Part shown: positions 10,664 through 18,280 of the stretch, piece after piece | How positions within the stretch are numbered: position 1 is the stretch's first letter | Layout of the letters: each line of letters starts with the position of its first letter | Assembly: GCA_023614405.1 (NCBI GenBank) | Contig: CM042687.1 | Coordinates: 69,174,992-69,238,991 of the forward strand | Length of the DNA stretch: 64,000 nt | DNA from: Avena insularis | Lineage: Eukaryota > Streptophyta > Magnoliopsida > Poales > Poaceae | Reading direction: 5' to 3' | The notes under the pieces: model-generated | Seen by the model: only the letters and a program-made list of their open reading frames with translations | The model's database searches: none | What the model was told of the DNA's origin: nothing | Program-made: the position numbers and the translations under genes

Positions 10664-11689
10664 AAATTGGTATATGCGGTCTTCAGAGCCCAGCGGCGAC
10701 TGCAACACTACTTCCAGGAGCACCCAATCACGGTCGTCTCCTCAGCACCGTTGCAGGACATCAACCGCAACCGTGAGGCGACCGGGCGAGTCGCCAAGTG
10801 GGCCGTCGAGATAGGAGTCCACAACATCAGGTACGAGCCGCGCAAGGCTCTAGCAGACTTTCTCGCCGACTGGGATGAGGCGCAGCAGCCAGAGAAACTG
10901 TCGTACCTCCACTACTGGTCCCTACACTTCGACGGCTCCAAGAATGCAGATGGTGCAGGGGCAGGGATTGTCCTCACATCTGCAAAGGGCGAGAAGCTAC
11001 GGTACGTCATGTACCTCGACTTCACCCCCTGCACCAACAACATGGACGAGTACGAGGCACTCCTCCACGACATGCGAGCAGCCAAGGAAATGAACATCAA
11101 TCGTCTGCGCTGCTATGGCGATTCTGACCTTGTTGCCGGGCAAGTCGCCGGCACTTGCCATGCAGTCTCGCCCACCAAGGCGGCATATCGCCAAGCAGTG
11201 GACGAGCTGGGAGGCCACTTTGCGGGCTACTCCGTCGAGTGGATCGATCGACGCAAGAACAAGAAAGCTGACGCCCTCTCCCGCATCGGGTCGGCTCGCC
11301 TCGCGCCACCCGCCGGCGTCTTCCTCGACACCATCACCAAGCCTTCTGTCTCTCCCCCTTGGGAGATCGACATCGGAATTCCGCTGCAACCAGAAGCAGC
11401 CCTGGTCGACACGCTTGTCGAGCCAAGGTACTGGACCGTGCCATACGTCGCCTACCTGGAGGGAGGGACCATACCCGCTGACGAGAAGGAGGCCCGGATG
11501 ATAGTATGCCGCTGCAAATCCTTCGTCATCATCAACGGTGAGCTCCACAAGCGCAGTGTGACCGGTGTGTTCCAACGCTACGTCCAACCCACAGAAGGTC
11601 GCAAGTTCCTCCAGGACATCCATGCTGGCGACTGCGGCCACCACGCTGGCGCTCGCTCCCTGGTTGCCAAGGCCATGCGACACGGCTCT
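10664..11689 (+). pseudogene. Tat second (archaeal-like) RNase H and integrase zinc-binding region
   Basis: This is the longest clean stretch of pol. It begins with the end of the connecting RNase H (FRAQRRLQHYFQEHPI). The extra RNase H that defines the Tat lineage comes next: LHFDGSKNADGAGAGIVL with the first Asp, then NNMDEYEALLHDMRAAKEM with Glu, then RCYGDSDLVAGQVAG with Asp, and KADALSRIGS at the end (about 10920-11295). After a linker, the integrase HHCC module starts near 11610 (HAGDCGHHAGARSLVAKAM). A one-base deletion near 11690 then moves the frame from phase 2 to phase 1. The additional RNase H is thought to supply the activity lost from the degenerate first one. Confidence 0.87.
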
Positions 11690-12673
11690 ACTGGCTCACC
11701 GCGCACACCGACGCGGTCGACATCGTCCAACGCTGCGTCGGATGCCAGAAGTACGCCAACCAGACCCACGTCCCGAGCTCAGCACTCAAGACCATCCCCA
11801 TCACCTGGACATTCGCCGTGTGGGGCATGGACATGGTAGGCCCCTTCAAGAAGCCCCCCTCTGGCTTCACCCACCTCTTAGTCGCAGTCGACAAATTCAC
11901 AAAGTGGGTGGAGGCCAAGCCAGTGCGCAAGTGCGACGGGAAGACCGCCACCAAGTTCCTATGCGAGATCATCCATCGCTACAGGTTCCTGCACAACATC
12001 ATCACGGATAATGGCACCAACTTCGCCAAAGGAGCCATGGCCGAATTTTGCGAGGAGCACCCCATACGACTCGACCTCGCCTCAGTCGCCCACTCGGAGT
12101 CCAACGGCCAGGCGGAACGCGCCAACCAGAGCATCCTCCATGGCCTGAAGCCGCGACTGCAAGTTCCACTCGAGCGAACTCCTGGGTGCTAGGTCGAAGA
12201 GCTCCCCTCCGTCATCTGGGTCATCCGCACCTCCATCAACAGGTCGACATGATTCACCCCCTTCTTCATGGTGTACGGAGCCGAGGCCGTCATGCCAACC
12301 GACGTCGAGCACGACTCGCCTCAGGTGGTCAACTACGCGGAAGCCGACAACAAGCTTGCATGCCAGGACAGAGTCGACCAGCTCGATGAAGCACGCGACC
12401 TAGATCGCTCCCGCACCGCCATCTACCAACAAGGGCTTCGCCGACCATAGCCGGCGAGTATGGACTCGCACCTTCCAGGAAGGCGACCTGGTACTGGGTC
12501 TGATCCAGGAGAATAAGGGCATGCACAAGCTCTCTCCCTCTTGGGAGGGACCATTCGCCATCGGGCGAGTCCTGGGCAACGACGCCTACTACCTCATCGA
12601 TGTCCGAGGCGATAGAAAACTCGACATCAAGCGACCATGGAATGTAAACCTCCTACGAAAGTTCTACTCCTAG
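11690..12673 (+). pseudogene. Tat integrase core and C-terminal domain, two frameshifts
   Basis: After the frameshift near 11690 the frame reads the CC half of the zinc module (IVQRCVGCQKYANQTHVP). The catalytic core follows: WGMDMVGPF (first D), IITDNGTNFAKG (second D), HSESNGQAERANQ (E). Stops occur at 12190 (TAG) and 12250 (TGA). PFFMVYGAEAVMPTDVE follows. A one-base gain near 12440 returns the frame to phase 2 for the C-terminal domain (RVWTRTFQEGDLVL, PSWEGPFAIGRVL, WNVNLLRKFYS), which ends at TAG 12671-12673, the natural stop. Integrase would insert the cDNA and make the 5-bp duplication seen at this element's ends. The D-D-E triad is intact. Confidence 0.9.
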
Positions 12674-13505
12674 AACTCCAGACATGTACCTCCTACCCGC
12701 TATGAAATAAAGAAGATCGATCGCACAAATTGTGTCAACTCTCCGTACCTTGTGCCACTCGCACTTGTAATAACATCACTATGCTACTCGCGGAAGTCAA
12801 CCTTGGTTACGCGACCGACATGGCCAAGTAGTGCGGTATGAGGGCACCGAAGATTTTGGGCCTCGCATCGTCCACGAAAAAAGCCAACCCGGAGCCCCAT
12901 CGGAGTCGCCTCGCTCGACTGGCTTTCCGAGCCAAGACAACCGCATTCGCTTCCCACAGCGACCTAGTCCTCCACATCGTTGGCGCAGCAACTCGAACAG
13001 CTAAGTACCACGCTCGGGGACTGACACCAGTCCAAACTCGAGCGACTATGGAAAACGCCAAGTATGAGAGCGCGCCCCGGACTCGCCGCGCGACTGGTCC
13101 TACGGATCAGGTGGAGCGACGCGCCAAAAACAACGCGCCCCGTCCTCACCTACCTCGAGCATGCGACTAGAACCGCCATGTACCACGCTCGGGGACTCGG
13201 CCACCCGACCCTGTTCATGCCCGGGAAAACGGCTAAGTATAGAGCACCCCTTGGAGTCGCCATGCGACTGGCTTCCCAAGCCATGGCGAGTCGACCATAA
13301 CATACTAACAGTTTAAACAACATACATATACATAAAAACGAGGTAAACCCCATAAAAGGGTGGACGCGCTCAGGGACTCGCACAACCAACAATAAAATCA
13401 AAATCATTGACAAAAGCATCCTTGCATTCCTTAAAGCAGCAAAATTTGTTCGCTTACAAGGGCAGTTACATGTCTATTCTAAGTAACGCCAGTCGGAAAA
13501 CTAGT
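12674..13505. other. Spacer between pol and the antisense gene
   Basis: No sense coding. On the minus strand it would be the 3' UTR/downstream region of the antisense gene that ends at 13506. It has two copies of CTCGGGGACT (13013 and 13188), a decamer also present in the PPT and in the introns of the antisense gene, each inside a larger similar block (TACCACGCTCGGGGACT). Confidence 0.55.
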
Positions 13506-14086
13506 CTATTCCGCAGGCTTCAACGATGAGGCGCCACCACTCCGGCGACGGCGGATAAAGGGAACCCACGGGTTCGAAGGGTACATCGTGAGAGCACCCG
13601 CCATGGCTGCTCGGAACGGCTGGTCCACTTTGAAGTCGCGGTGCGCCGGCTCAGGGTCGTTCGGGGTGACGACCGTCTCCTTGAACGGAATAAGGTCACC
13701 CATCGCCCACACCCGGTAGGCGTACACTGCAGCCCGCTCGGTCAGCTTCAGCACATCGGCGATCTCGACCGCGCCTGTTGACTAAGGGTACCCGCTCGTG
13801 ATGTTGTCGAGGTTGAAGTCATCGGGGAAGTGCGCGACACCAAGGCTCAGCGCAGTCGCACCACCACGACGAAAGGCCGACCGCGACATGAATTCAACCA
13901 CATCCGGGGCGTTCTCCAGGTAGCGCCATACCTCGACGAGGTCACTGGGGATCACCTCCATGGGCGAGATCTCCTAAAGGTACGCCCGAATGCAGGTCGC
14001 TGACAGAGCGACAGAGTCAACCAGCGTGGTGACGCATTGTCGCGCGTCATACGACTGCGCTTCGTCGGCATCATCAGTAATCCTTC
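13506..14086 (-). pseudogene. Antisense gene exon 6 (C-terminal block)
   Basis: After the intron 5 join it reads GRITDDADEAQSYDARQCVT, then EVIPSDLVEVWRYLENAPDV, FMSRSAFRRGGATALSLGVA, AYRVWAMGDLIPFKETVVTP and AAMAGALTMYPSNPWVPFI, to the stop TAG at 13506-13508. Premature TAGs lie at 13974-13976 and 13782-13784. The text between stops is well formed and contains the kind of long helical and aromatic patches seen in folded domains. I do not recognise a named domain. Confidence 0.68.
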
Positions 14087-14175
14087 CTGCAACACACAAG
14101 CACATAGTAAGGAAGGATCCAGCAAAAACAAAGCGACCCGCACGCTCGGGGACTCGCCAAAAACAAAGAACTCAC
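14087..14175 (-). other. Antisense gene intron 5 (89 nt)
   Basis: Donor GTGAGTTC and acceptor GTGCTTGTGTGTTGCAG. The join is in matching phase (1/1). The complement of CTCGGGGACT lies inside it (14145-14154). Confidence 0.7.
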
Positions 14176-14463
14176 CAATCAACGGGCGACAGCGCTCCGT
14201 GATAAAATCCTACAGGCCGGAGAGGTCATCTTGCAACCCGGTGACGAGTGCATCTAACATCTTCTGCTTCTCAGCAGCAGCAGCAGCAACAGCTTCCTTC
14301 GCCCTCTCATCCGCCGAGGTCGCTTTCGTCTTTTCCTCTTTGAGCTCCCGCTCCAAGTCAGCGACTCGCCTCTCCACGTCGCTCAAGGATGATTGCGCAG
14401 CAGTCAGTTCACTCATCAGGACCATGCCCTGACGAGCCTTCTACACCACGGCCGCATGACCCT
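14176..14463 (-). pseudogene. Antisense gene exon 5 (coiled coil)
   Basis: After a TAG at 14441-14443 it reads KARQGMVLMSELTAAQSSL, VERRVADLERELKEEKTKAT and ADERAKEAVAAAAAEKQKML, a clear heptad-repeat coiled coil of about 55 residues. GLQDDLSGL, a TAG at 14210-14212 and DFITERCRPLI come before a perfect donor GTGAGTTC at 14175. Coiled coils typically mediate self-association. Confidence 0.7.
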
Positions 14464-14531
14464 CTGCATCAACAAAACAATGAACAAAAGGAAAGCAAGC
14501 TTTGCGACCAATAAACAAGCTCAACGACCAC
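14464..14531 (-). other. Antisense gene possible intron 4 (68 nt)
   Basis: The minus strand has GTGGTC at one side and TTTTGTTGATGCAG at the other, with a T-rich interior typical of an intron. The frame is also open straight through, and removing 68 nt would break phase, so this border pair is tentative. Confidence 0.35.
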
Positions 14532-14638
14532 TTATCGGCAGTCGCCCAAAGCTGCTCGTTCGTTCCTTGGATAACGAGGAACTCCTTCTCCAGACGCTCT
14601 CGGGTGGCAATTTGCTCGGCCGATTTGTGTTGCAAACC
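14532..14638 (-). pseudogene. Antisense gene exon 4 (start of coiled coil)
   Basis: It reads GLQHKSAEQIATRERLEKEF then LVIQGTNEQLWATADK, rich in charged and heptad-compatible residues. It follows exon 3 in frame. Its 3' border is uncertain: a GTGG at 14531 may be a degraded donor. Confidence 0.6.
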
Positions 14639-14974
14639 CTGCGCAACCATGATGGGGTTAGCGAAAAAATTCCTAAGTGCCTAGCCGCTGAAATTCAGTG
14701 ACTAGCCACTCGGGGACTAGACATCAAAAAAATTCCTAAGTACCTAGCCGCTGAAATTCAGCGACTAGCCACTCGGGGACTGGACAGAGAAAAATTCCTA
14801 AGTACCTACCCGCTGAAATTTAGCGACTATCCACTCGGGGACTGGATAGCGAACAAATGCCTATGTGCCTAGCCGCTGAAATTCAGCGACTAGCCACTCG
14901 GGGACTGGACATCAAAATCAATAAGGATCTGACCGCTGAAATTCAGCGATCAGATCCTCGGGGACTAGACATAC
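14639..14974 (-). other. Antisense gene intron 3 (336 nt), filled with hairpin tandem repeats
   Basis: Donor GTATGTC at 14974 and acceptor ATGGTTGCGCAG ending at 14639. The flanking coding blocks join in frame in phase 0. Almost the whole intron is the five-unit tandem repeat described separately. Confidence 0.65.
14661..14974 (+). repeat. Five tandem 60-63 bp units, each an imperfect palindrome
   Basis: Successive CCGCTGAAATTCAG cores lie at 14685, 14748, 14810, 14873 and 14933. In each unit arms of 16-17 nt flank a one-base centre (CGCTGAA A TTCAGCG). In unit 4, 14 of 16 positions pair; in unit 5, 16 of 17 pair although its outer arm sequence differs from the other units. Each unit ends with CTCGGGGACT, also found in the PPT. 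Confidence 0.92.
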
Positions 14975-15454
14975 CAGGATGGCGGCACCTAGCATGCCAT
15001 GAAGCTCCATTGCATCCACCGACGGGAGCACGAGCGGAGTGCGCCCGCGACGTTGCTCGACCACCGCGCTGACGACCTCATGCACCTGGCTCGATGGCGC
15101 TGATGCACTCGCTGTGGAGGCCTTCGCTACAAAGCGAGGGAACGTTGCTAATGCAGCCCCTGTGCCACTCGAGGTCGGGCCCGTTGCCCCGACCGATGCC
15201 ACGGGCTCCAGCCCTGCGACTCCGCGTCTATCGTGACCTTCGCGCCTGCATCTTCTCCAATCGGAGCTTTGCTCGGGGCGACCGCCGGTTCGTCTGAAAT
15301 CATGACGACCTCGTCGCCCTTTGCCTTCTTTGCGCCTTCAATAGGAGCCTAAAACTCGTCTCCCTTCCTCTTCTTCGAAGGGTCGACTAATGCCTCTGCG
15401 GCACCCAACAGGACCTTGGCAACCGAATGGAGACTTATTTTCTTCACTCCAGTC
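14975..15454 (-). pseudogene. Antisense gene exon 3
   Basis: It reads TGVKKISLHSVAKVLLGAAE, then DPSKKRKGDEF before a TAG at 15349-15351. KKAKGDEVVMISDEPAVAPS and GEDAGAKVTIDAES follow. A frame change near 15210 leads to VASVGATGPTSSGTGAALAT and VHEVVSAVVEQRRGRTPLVL, ending HGMLGAAIL at the donor CTG/GTATGTC (14974). No known domain. Small-residue and Ala/Val/Ser-rich composition suggests a linker. Confidence 0.6.
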
Positions 15455-15529
15455 CTGCAAAACAATGCTATCATCAAACTCGCTAGTTGGATATGAATTG
15501 ATTGGACAAACGAAAAAACTCAAGAATAC
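15455..15529 (-). other. Antisense gene intron 2 (75 nt)
   Basis: Donor GTATTC at 15529 (weak) and acceptor ATTGTTTTGCAG ending at 15455 (strong). AT-rich interior. The phase does not match by one base. Confidence 0.5.
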
Positions 15530-16243
15530 TCATTTGGCGACTGGGATAAAATGCAGGCCAGTATGAATGCTGGCCGGCTTTTCCAACTTTGGCCCCAGTT
15601 TCGGACTAAGGCCCGTCTCGAACATGCTCTGTGCCCAAGACACCGACGACTTCTTCGAGGGCAAGGCTACGGCAGGAGGATCAGCAGCGAATGCCTTGGG
15701 TGCTCCCCTCGGTGGCGAGGTCCCCACGGCTGGAGCGCCCCCGATCCCGGTGACTGGGATGAAGGGTGGCGGCAGCGACGCGAACATCACCTCGCCTTCT
15801 ACAACGGCAGCGTCGACAGCCGCAGTCGCATGCGCCGTTGCATCGGCCCTAGCTTCCTCGGCCGCACTGGTAGCATCGGAGATACTTGCGGACTGAGGCG
15901 GTTACACCGGCTTAGCCGGCCTCTTCTTCTTCTTTGGTGGCGGTGGTTTCTTCTTCTATGGCGTGACCTCGCGCTGTGATGTATGCTCGGGGAGCTCGTC
16001 CTCATCCTCGTCGTGAGCCTCGAGGCTCTTGCTGGCCTCGAGCTCGCATTGATGCTGCCCGTGGATCTTGTGGACCGTGGGTGCGTCGACTTCCACGGCC
16101 TCGTCACCACCGTCGTCGTCATTGCTGCCCCTGTCACTTCTGACACCGCCCTTCTCGAGCGAAGACTCGCTATCATCCTTTGCAGACTCGTTCGAGTTCT
16201 CGTCGTCTGCGGGTGGAAGCCAACCTTCCACCACTTTTAACAA
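15530..16243 (-). pseudogene. Antisense gene exon 2 (acidic, Lys/Pro-rich linker)
   Basis: It starts LLKVVEGWLPPADDENSNES right after the acceptor. A long acidic, low-complexity region follows (NDDDGGDEAVEVDAP, EAHDEDEDELPEH), then the basic run KKKPPPPKKKKRPAKP, possibly a nuclear localisation signal. The segment around ALPSKKSSVSWAQSMFETGL closes it. TAG at 15956-15958 and TAA at 15902-15904 are premature. The block ends at TGA 15530-15532, directly beside a donor-like GTATTC, so this TGA may be a mutated codon rather than the natural end. Composition resembles a disordered linker between two folded parts. Confidence 0.62.
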
Positions 16244-16323
16244 CTGCAACAACAAGATACGATTAGCATGAACCGCGACTGCAAATCTGCGACTACGAAG
16301 TGTACAGGAAAGAAAACACTTAC
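16244..16323 (-). other. Antisense gene intron 1 (80 nt)
   Basis: The minus strand reads GTAAGTG at the donor and TTGTTGTTGCAG at the acceptor, both near-ideal plant sites. The exon-exon join is one base out of phase, consistent with loss of a G at the donor. Confidence 0.65.
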
Positions 16324-17185
16324 TGTTGGAGCCTTGCATAAGGGGCGACACCGGCCTTCGTGTCGAGATACTCCGCCTCGGTGATCTTCTTCTAGGCCAA
16401 GGTGCAATCGTTGAGCCTCCACTCGGCATGGCAGGACTTCATCGGGTCGTCCTTGCCCATGTACTCGTACATATAGTGGGCACGACTGGCCAGAGGCACC
16501 AGCCGCCGCCCAAACCAGCAATTGTATAGATTGATGGTCTGCAGGCCCTTCTTCTTCAGGTTGCGGATCGTCTGCAGCATCTCGTCGACGACCATCCGCT
16601 GGTCCATCGGGAGCTTGGTAACTTGGAACCGACGCGGCTCGGGCCGGTCGGCGGAGTACATCGAAAGCGCCACCTCATCGTCCAGCGGCGACTCGGTGAC
16701 GTAGAACCAACTATTCTTCCACTCGTTCGCTGCCTTCTTTGGCAGCATCAGGTCAAAGAAGGAGGCCTTCGACTTCAACTGAAACGTGAGGCCGCCCGCG
16801 GCCAGCATAGGGTCTCCTGCTTCTTCGTGTTCGATCCTCCCGTGGAATAGATCTTGCCATAGGGGGAAATACGACCGGCAGCCCAGGTAGCACTCGCAAA
16901 ACCCACAAAAATGGCGAGTTGCTCGATACTGTACGGACCTAGGTCTGACGGCTGGATGCCGTAGTAGGCGCAGAAGCGGCGAAAGAAGAGGGATGTAGGG
17001 AATCCGAGCCTCCTCTCCAGGTGGCTGGTGAAGCAGATGAACTCCCCCTCACGTGGATCTGGCACCACCTCTCCGGCCGCGGATATGCGCCACCTCCTAG
17101 CGCAGAGGATCCCCGCCTCCTCGAATTATTTTAACAGCACCTTCGTGCACTTGGATCTTCCCCATGGCTCCGTCGAAGGCGCCAT
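16324..17185 (-). pseudogene. Antisense gene exon 1 (PF04195-like domain)
   Basis: ATG at 17185. A TAA stop at 17126-17128 interrupts it after 19 codons. Then comes EEAGILCARRWRISAAGEVV and the domain core FICFTSHLERRLGFPTSLFF, RRFCAYYGIQPSDLGPYS, IEQLAIFVGF. A one-base loss in a short T run (plus strand A run near 16906) shifts the frame. The other frame continues with CECYLGC and then LTFQLKSKASFFDLMLPKKA, NEWKNSWFYVTESPLDDEVA, DQRMVVDEMLQTIRNLKKKG and LYNCWFGRRLVPLASRAHYM to a TAG at 16392. About 22 further codons lead to the donor CA/GTAAGTG at 16323. Apart from three lesions it reads as a conserved protein domain, not a random frame. Confidence 0.72.
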
Positions 17186-17310
17186 CGGTTGGAGGATCTA
17201 GGGCTATGGGTCACTCTGGGTTGCTCTGGTCGCTGCGAAGGAACAAAAGATTGGGAGTGCGTGAGATCGAAGGAAGTGTGAGAAATGATCATTCTTCACC
17301 CGTCCCTCTC

Positions 17311-17319
17311 CTTATATAG
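17311..17319 (-). promoter_or_regulatory. Antisense TATA box of the Tat internal gene
   Basis: On the minus strand the sequence is CTATATAAGG, a consensus plant TATA box. It is followed about 130 nt later by the ATG at 17185. The interval is pyrimidine-rich (TTCTCACACTTCCTTCG), like a plant 5' UTR. Confidence 0.65.
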
Positions 17320-17694
17320 CGGTTCTTACCCGCCATTATCGGAGGACCGTTACCGCACGGTGATTACGCCGATATTACCGTTGTTTTACCCAACAGCTAG
17401 TTTGACCAGTGCTGATGGTACAACTTTGCCTATTCGACTCGCTCGCTTCAGCGAGTGAACGATTCGCCGACTACATCGCCCTAGCTGCGATTCGACTGCT
17501 CGCCGACCTGACCACCATAGTAGTGATTCGACTACTCGCCGACCCATTCGCCGTGCTGAGATTCAACTTGTTGCCGTTATTGCGACTAAGATAACAAGTT
17601 CCCTCTTTCATTCAGGGAGTCCATCGCCGATTCGACTGGGTGTCCAAATTGGACACACATACTCCGACTGCCAACAAACACCTGCAACGAATCC

Positions 17695-17714
17695 ACGACG
17701 GCCTCGGGGACTAC
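17695..17714 (+). promoter_or_regulatory. Polypurine tract of the Tat element
   Basis: GGCCTCGGGGACTAC ends at the base before the 3' LTR (TGATGG at 17715). It is the plus-strand primer site. Its CTCGGGGACT core recurs eight more times upstream. Confidence 0.7.
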
Positions 17715-18205
17715 TGATGGGGATATGCCGAATGGGGTATACCCAGCAGGACGTTTCCTACTGGCCCAAGCTGCCAGCGAGTGGGCCTGCAGGACAACGA
17801 CTAGATCGAGATTTAAGAAGAAGCCAGGCGACTGGAAGATGGAGGCCCAGAAGCGTAGCTAGGCCCAGTCGGATTAGGTCAAGTACCCTCCAAATCCTAA
17901 ACTAATTCGGTTGTAGATATGTAAACCCTAGAGAGGTAAGCCTATATAAAACTCCCTAGGGTATGCATAGAGGACATGTTCCATCATACACCCCCTGCGA
18001 CTCGCCGCCTAGTCGTCGAGCTTTCCCTTTGTACTCTCACATCAATACAATCTAGCAGGAGTAGGTCTTTACCCTCCGGGGGGCCGAACCTGGGTAAACC
18101 CTTGTGTTTCCGCCCTCATCTTGCACCGCAGATGGCTGGTCGCCTTGCCCCTCGTTCTGCTACTTGCTGCCGATTGTAGCATCTGCCGCGACCATTCCCA
18201 CGACA
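17715..18205 (+). repeat. 3' LTR of the Tat element
   Basis: TGATGGGGATATGCCG to CATTCCCACGACA, 491 bp. It keeps the canonical CA end that the 5' LTR has lost. TATATAAA lies at about 17943. Confidence 0.93.
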
Positions 18206-18280
18206 CCTTGTGTCGAATCAATAAATTGGATAATACTACCCTCGAAGACTGTTGCGATCCCCTATACTTGTGGGTCATCA
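18206..18280 (+). repeat. CCTTG target duplication and right remainder of the Athila-type 3' LTR
   Basis: CCTTG (18206-18210) repeats the left copy. The sequence then resumes the interrupted LTR (TGTCGAATCAATAAATTGG) to its end GTGGGTCATCA at 18280. Confidence 0.9.

Larger units (their letters stand above)
13506..17185 (-). pseudogene. Spliced antisense gene of the Tat element (PF04195-like protein)
   Basis: Reading the minus strand from ATG at 17185 (MAPSTEPWGRSKCTKVLL) gives about six coding blocks separated by short introns with good borders, ending at TAG 13506-13508. A TATATAAG box lies about 130 bp upstream of the ATG. The first block carries a domain I recognise as the putative gypsy-type transposon domain (Pfam PF04195, Transposase_28): FICFTSHLERRLGFPTS, FFRRFCAYYGIQPSDLGP. 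Acidic and Lys-rich regions, a coiled coil and a conserved-looking C-terminal block follow. Antisense extra ORFs are known in the Tat group; their function is not. This copy has at least nine premature stops and about three frameshifts. Introns 3 and 5 join in matching phase (0/0 and 1/1). The joins of introns 1, 2 and 4 are off by a base, as expected after decay. Confidence 0.72.
5785..18205 (+). mobile_element. Complete Tat-lineage Gypsy retrotransposon, 12.4 kb, decayed
   Basis: The element has two LTRs of 492 and 491 bp, a PBS beginning TGGCGCC, a PPT (CTCGGGGACTAC) and exact CCTTG duplications. The pol order protease, RT, RNase H, a second RNase H, integrase, then a long 3' region with an antisense gene, is diagnostic of the Tat group of plant Gypsy elements. 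By eye the two LTRs differ at roughly 35-40 of 491 positions, many of them C/T or G/A, so the insertion is not recent. All coding parts carry stops and frameshifts. It lies inside the LTR of an older Athila-type element. Confidence 0.95.

Noticed and set aside
14661..14974. Possible CRISPR-like array (regular 60-63 bp repeats)
   Set aside because: The whole unit repeats with no unique spacers, and it lies inside a plant retrotransposon.
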